Part shown: positions 60,984 to 64,000 of the stretch, in pieces
Position numbering within the stretch: position 1 is the stretch's first letter
Layout of the letters: every line of letters begins with the position of its first letter
Assembly: GCA_016721505.1 (NCBI GenBank)
Contig: JADKHX010000003.1
Coordinates: 62,001 to 126,000 of the forward strand
Direction: 5' to 3'
Length of the DNA: 64,000 bases
Source: Rhodocyclaceae bacterium
GTDB lineage: Bacteria; Pseudomonadota; Gammaproteobacteria; Burkholderiales; Rhodocyclaceae
Program-made: the position numbers and the translations under genes
Notes under the pieces: model-generated
The model's database searches: none
The model's input: the letters and a program-made list of their open reading frames with translations, nothing else
What the model was told of the DNA's origin: nothing

Positions 60984-62113
60984 TCACGCCGTCTCCACCC
61001 GATTGCGGCCATTATGTTTGGCTCGATACATCGCTCATCGGCGAGGTTAGCAAGCCATCGACACTGGAGTTTGACGTTGTTGGTGGCGATGCCAATGCTC
61101 ACCGTGCATCTCGGATCATCAGCGGACTTTTCGACGGCAGTACGAATCCGTTCGGCCACTACGAGCGCTTGTTCCCGCGCCGGTTTCGGCAGCAGGGCGA
61201 CAAACTCTTCGCCGCCGTAACGCCCAAGGCCATCGGCGCGGCGCAAGGCCGTGGTTGCGTGCTTAACGACACTGACAATCGCGATCGCCCACTTGATGTC
61301 CATAGTTGTCATTCACCTTCTTGAAGTGATCGATGTCCATAATCACAAGGTCATGTGGCCCGACCTCGAACTGATCGATCCATTTCACTGCTCGCAAATC
61401 TCTAACCAGGCGCGACGGCTCAAACATCCCGTCAGCGAATCATGGCTGGCAAGATGTTCAAGCTCCTTGCGCACTCGTGTCCGAGGCCATCAACGTGAAT
61501 CCCAGCCCAGCCAGCGTGCCCCCTAAAGGAATGAGCTGACGTAAACGGTTTGTCCCAACGAGTTTTCAAAAGCCCTATGTCAGGGCGATCATAAAAAAAA
61601 ATGAAATCAGCCGCAAGATGGTGATTACGGCTTCGGTAGCAATAATGAAGGCCGTGAATCGGTAGGCAAATATTGGATCACCGTGTTTGTAAATTACTCG
61701 GGCATGAAGCGACAATGCCGTCGCTGCATAGGTAGTTAAGACAGTCGACCTGAGCTGATAGCTGGCCGACACTACGGGGACCAGAGTAATTACCGCTAAA
61801 CATACAGTACCAAAAATGATCCAGTTGCGCGGCGCGACCGACAAATCGAAATGTCGGCGGCTACCAAAATAAAGTAAGGTCATACCAAGCATCATCACTA
61901 AATTGGCAATAAAAATCGTGATGAAATCCGCCCAAACGCCCCGCTTTGAAAACAGTACGCAAGCAACAAAAAGATTGCCAAGTCACTTGACCATTGTGTG
62001 ATGCCGCGCACATAAGGTGGATAGCTGTTACGCAACAAAAACAGCACCAAAGACATCATGCCAACCAGAACAGCTGTTAACCACACCGCAGTTCGTAGAT
62101 CCAAATCAGTCAT
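60984..62113 (-). pseudogene. Membrane-anchored diguanylate cyclase, frameshifted
   Basis: The start at 62113 (MTDLDLRTAVWLTAVLVGMM) opens a sensor part with about six hydrophobic helices. A GGDEF domain follows in shifted frames: ELEHLASHDSLTGCLSRRAW, LVIMDIDHFKKVNDNYGHQ and GRYGGEEFVALLP, with the active-site GGEEF. The last segment HNGRNRVETA ends at 60984. It would make cyclic di-GMP. At least four shifts are needed to join the parts, including one between the two membrane pieces near 61900. Confidence 0.8.
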
Positions 62114-62117
62114 GACA

Positions 62118-62824
62118 TTACCTGCTTCTAAAAATCACATCCCAGACACCATGCCCGAGTTTCAGGCCGCGTGTCTCGAACTTGGTTTGTGGTCGATAGT
62201 TCGGCCTTGGCGCGAATCCGCTACAGGAGTTCTCCAATAAGGCTTCGTTGGCTAGCACCTCCAGCATCTGCTCAGCATAGTCCTGCCAATCGGTAGCGCA
62301 ATGCAGATACCCGCCGGGCTGGAGTCGCGATGCCAGCAATGCGACAAACGGCGCCTGAATCAAGCGGCGTTTTTGCTGTCGCTTTTTTCGGCCATGGATC
62401 AGGGAAGAAAATGTGAATTCCGGCCAGCGAAGCGGGGGCCAGCATGTGCTTGACGACATCGACTGCATCATGCTGAATCAGGCGTAGGTTGTTCAATTCG
62501 CGGGTCGCGATTTCTTTTAGCAGACTGCCGACGCCAGGCGTATGAACTTCGATGCCGAGATAATTATTTTGCGGTGATGCTGCCGCGATGATTGCGGTTG
62601 TTTCGCCCATGCCACAACCGATCTCGAGAATGGTCGGTGCGGCGCGTCCGAACTGTGCGGGCAAATCACATACGCCGGCTTGATAGGGGATTCCCCATTG
62701 CGGCATTCCTTCCGTGTGATGTCGCCGCTGAGCTTCGAGACGCGGCCTTGGCGCAAAACGAACTGCGAATGTGATCGTGAGCGTGCGCTTGTTCAACCGC
62801 TGTCGTCATCGGGGTATCACTCAT
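62118..62824 (-). pseudogene. trmB: tRNA (guanine-N7-)-methyltransferase TrmB, frameshifted
   Basis: The ATG at 62824 starts a protein whose TrmB segments lie in shifted frames: EGMPQWGIPYQ, TILEIGCGMGETTAIIAAAS, NNYLGIEVHTPGVGSLLKEI, IHIFFPDPWPKK and RRLIQAPFVALLASRLQPGG. At the PDPWPKK motif an A run has six bases where five restore the frame; the N-terminal 30 residues need further shifts. TrmB makes m7G46 in tRNA and is rarely lost, so sequence error is the better explanation. Confidence 0.85.
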
Positions 62825-63390
62825 CGAACCACATCCACGGTCGGTCGCGGCACGATTTTCGGAATTTTGACGGATGACTCAGCCGATCCTTGCGCCGTAA
62901 ATTTTGTCATCAAGGTCGACAAGTCATAGCGCTCGCCACGCAGCATCTCGGCAAAAGTCGCGCAGGCATCTTTCATTTCTTTGGCGCTCAAGTTGGGATC
63001 AAGCTGCGGCTTGAGATTGAGCGCCTTGATGATGTCGGCATCGGTAGCGTTTTGCGCTTCACTGGTGAAATACCACTTGGCTAAATCATGCGACATCTTG
63101 GCTATTGCGTGAATTTGCCCCGCATGCCATTTGGCGTAGGCCTCGCGTGTCTCAATCCCCACCGGCGTATCCACATCGCAAGCGGCCGCGAGCAAGGCTA
63201 CGCCGTGCGCGCGGCCAAACAAAACTTGTTGAACCAATACCGTGGAATGCTTGACCGCATAGCCAGTTTGTTTGGCTTTGAGTGGTGCCAGCGGCTTTGT
63301 CTCGGCGACTGCCTGCGCCCGAGCGGGTGCGGCCAAACTGGTGACCAAGCTGATGGTCAAACTTGCCAGCAAGAAGAGGGACAGCTTCAA
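62821..63390 (-). CDS. Secreted hypothetical protein
   Basis: A TTG at 63390 overlaps the thiG stop (TTGA) and begins a signal peptide (LKLSLFLLASLTISLVTSLA APARA). The 189-residue product has no recognised domain; it contains two cysteines in AAACDVDTP and KDACATF that could form a disulfide. It overlaps the trmB start by 4 bp. Among genes after 56.5 kb it is the only one that reads through without a frameshift. Confidence 0.7.
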   Translation of the reverse strand: MKLSLFLLASLTISLVTSLAAPARAQAVAETKPLAPLKAKQTGYAVKHSTVLVQQVLFGRAHGVALLAAACDVDTPVGIETREAYAKWHAGQIHAIAKMSHDLAKWYFTSEAQNATDADIIKALNLKPQLDPNLSAKEMKDACATFAEMLRGERYDLSTLMTKFTAQGSAESSVKIPKIVPRPTVDVVR

Positions 63391-64000
63391 CTGCCTATCA
63401 TCCCGCCAATGGGAGAACTGGGACTGGCGGCGTACAGCTTTTGGGCATCCGTCCAGCCAAAAATGCTCGCGTCCGGCCTCTACCGCCTTCTTCATTGCGC
63501 TGGCCATCAGCACCGGATTTTGCGCTCCAGCAATTTGCGGTGTTCATCAACACGCCATCGCAGCCAAGCTCCATCGCAATCGCCGCATCTGATGCCGTCC
63601 CCACCCCCGCGTCCACCAACACCGGAATTTTGGCTTGTTCGATAATGAGTTTGAGATTCCATGGATTCAGTATGCCCAAACCCGAGCCAATGAGGCTGGC
63701 CAGTGGCATCACCGCGACACAGCCGATGTCTTCCAGCATGCGCGCCTGGATCGGATCATCGCTGCAATAGACCATCACTTCGAAACCTCAGCCACCAGTG
63801 TTTTTCGCGGCCTTAAGTGTCTCTGGCATGTTGGGAAACAGTGTTTGCGCATCACCCAAAACTTCGAGTTTGACCAAACGATGATCGTCCAACACTTCGC
63901 GCCAGACGCAAAGTTCGCACTGCGTCGTCCGCGCTGTAACAGCCTGCGGTATTGGGCAGCAAGGTGAGCGGCCGGCAGGCAACGCGTCCAGCAAGGACGG
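63387..64000 (-). pseudogene. thiG: Thiazole synthase ThiG (partial, frameshifted)
   Basis: The gene runs off the right edge of the window. Segments HRLVKLEVLGDAQTLFPNMP, VYCSDDPIQARMLEDIGCVA, VLVDAGVGTASDAAIAMELG and CDGVLMNTA are ThiG; the end (GRMP then YAASPSSPIGGMIG) lies in another frame. A TGA interrupts it near 63788 where an A run is one base long and a G run one base short. ThiG builds the thiazole ring of thiamine. Frame errors here again fit homopolymer miscalls. Confidence 0.85.

Noticed and set aside
1..64000. tRNA, rRNA or prophage genes
   Set aside because: I saw no cloverleaf-like sequences, rRNA segments or phage structural genes, though weak RNAs could be missed by eye.

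Overview
The window looks like a betaproteobacterial chromosome segment (yggS-proC-yggT-DUF167 next to divergent pilT-pilU, comM-ubiK, glnK-amtB, pyrR-pyrB with a pseudo-dihydroorotase). It appears to come from a facultative anaerobe able to reduce fumarate and extracellular electron acceptors. The genus cannot be fixed from the sequence alone.

1-16.8 kb: a quinone and cytochrome module on the minus strand. frdABCD of the E. coli quinol:fumarate reductase type is followed by a monoheme cytochrome c, an MtrA-type decaheme cytochrome, an MtrB/PioB barrel, an MtrC/OmcA-type decaheme lipoprotein, an exported helix-hairpin-helix protein, a CbcL-like fusion of a nonaheme cytochrome c with a cytochrome b, and RquA (rhodoquinone synthesis). 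Perfect FNR boxes precede both frdA and the monoheme cytochrome gene, each about 30-32 bp upstream of a plausible -10 element. My reading: low-potential rhodoquinol made through RquA feeds FrdABCD (fumarate) and CbcL, then periplasmic cytochromes and MtrCAB to an extracellular acceptor, under anaerobic control.

16.8-42.8 kb: core genes in good condition. These include comM, ubiK, an AraC regulator, a TorF-like porin with glnK-amtB (putative sigma-54 promoter and NtrC-like sites), photolyase, yqgE-ruvX-pyrR-pyrB-pyrC', yggU-yggT-proC-yggS, pilT-pilU, a creatininase-like protein, a sterol desaturase-like protein, rlmL-like, hemJ, an epimerase, a ferredoxin reductase, a GspF-domain protein, an SDR, a lipocalin and a renalase-like oxidoreductase.

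42.9-56.5 kb: a DUF4143 ATPase, a branched-chain amino acid ABC transporter (livK, terminator, livHMGF), then an accessory block with two unrecognised genes, four small genes and an MmeI-like (type IIL) restriction-methylation enzyme. 56.5-64 kb: EF-G2, YaeQ, a PfpI-type amidotransferase, an alpha/beta hydrolase, a diguanylate cyclase, TrmB, a secreted protein and ThiG. From about 43 kb on many genes carry single-base indels, mostly in homopolymers, and every gene but one after 56.5 kb is broken. The pattern looks more like consensus error than gene decay.

The most unusual non-gene signal is a dispersed hairpin repeat: 15 clear and 2 degenerate copies in 64 kb, with core CAGCACCAACTG preceded by ACGGCGTGT. 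It lies both between genes and inside the reading frames of seven unrelated genes. Stem arms differ between copies but stay complementary, which points to selection on a folded or palindromic structure.
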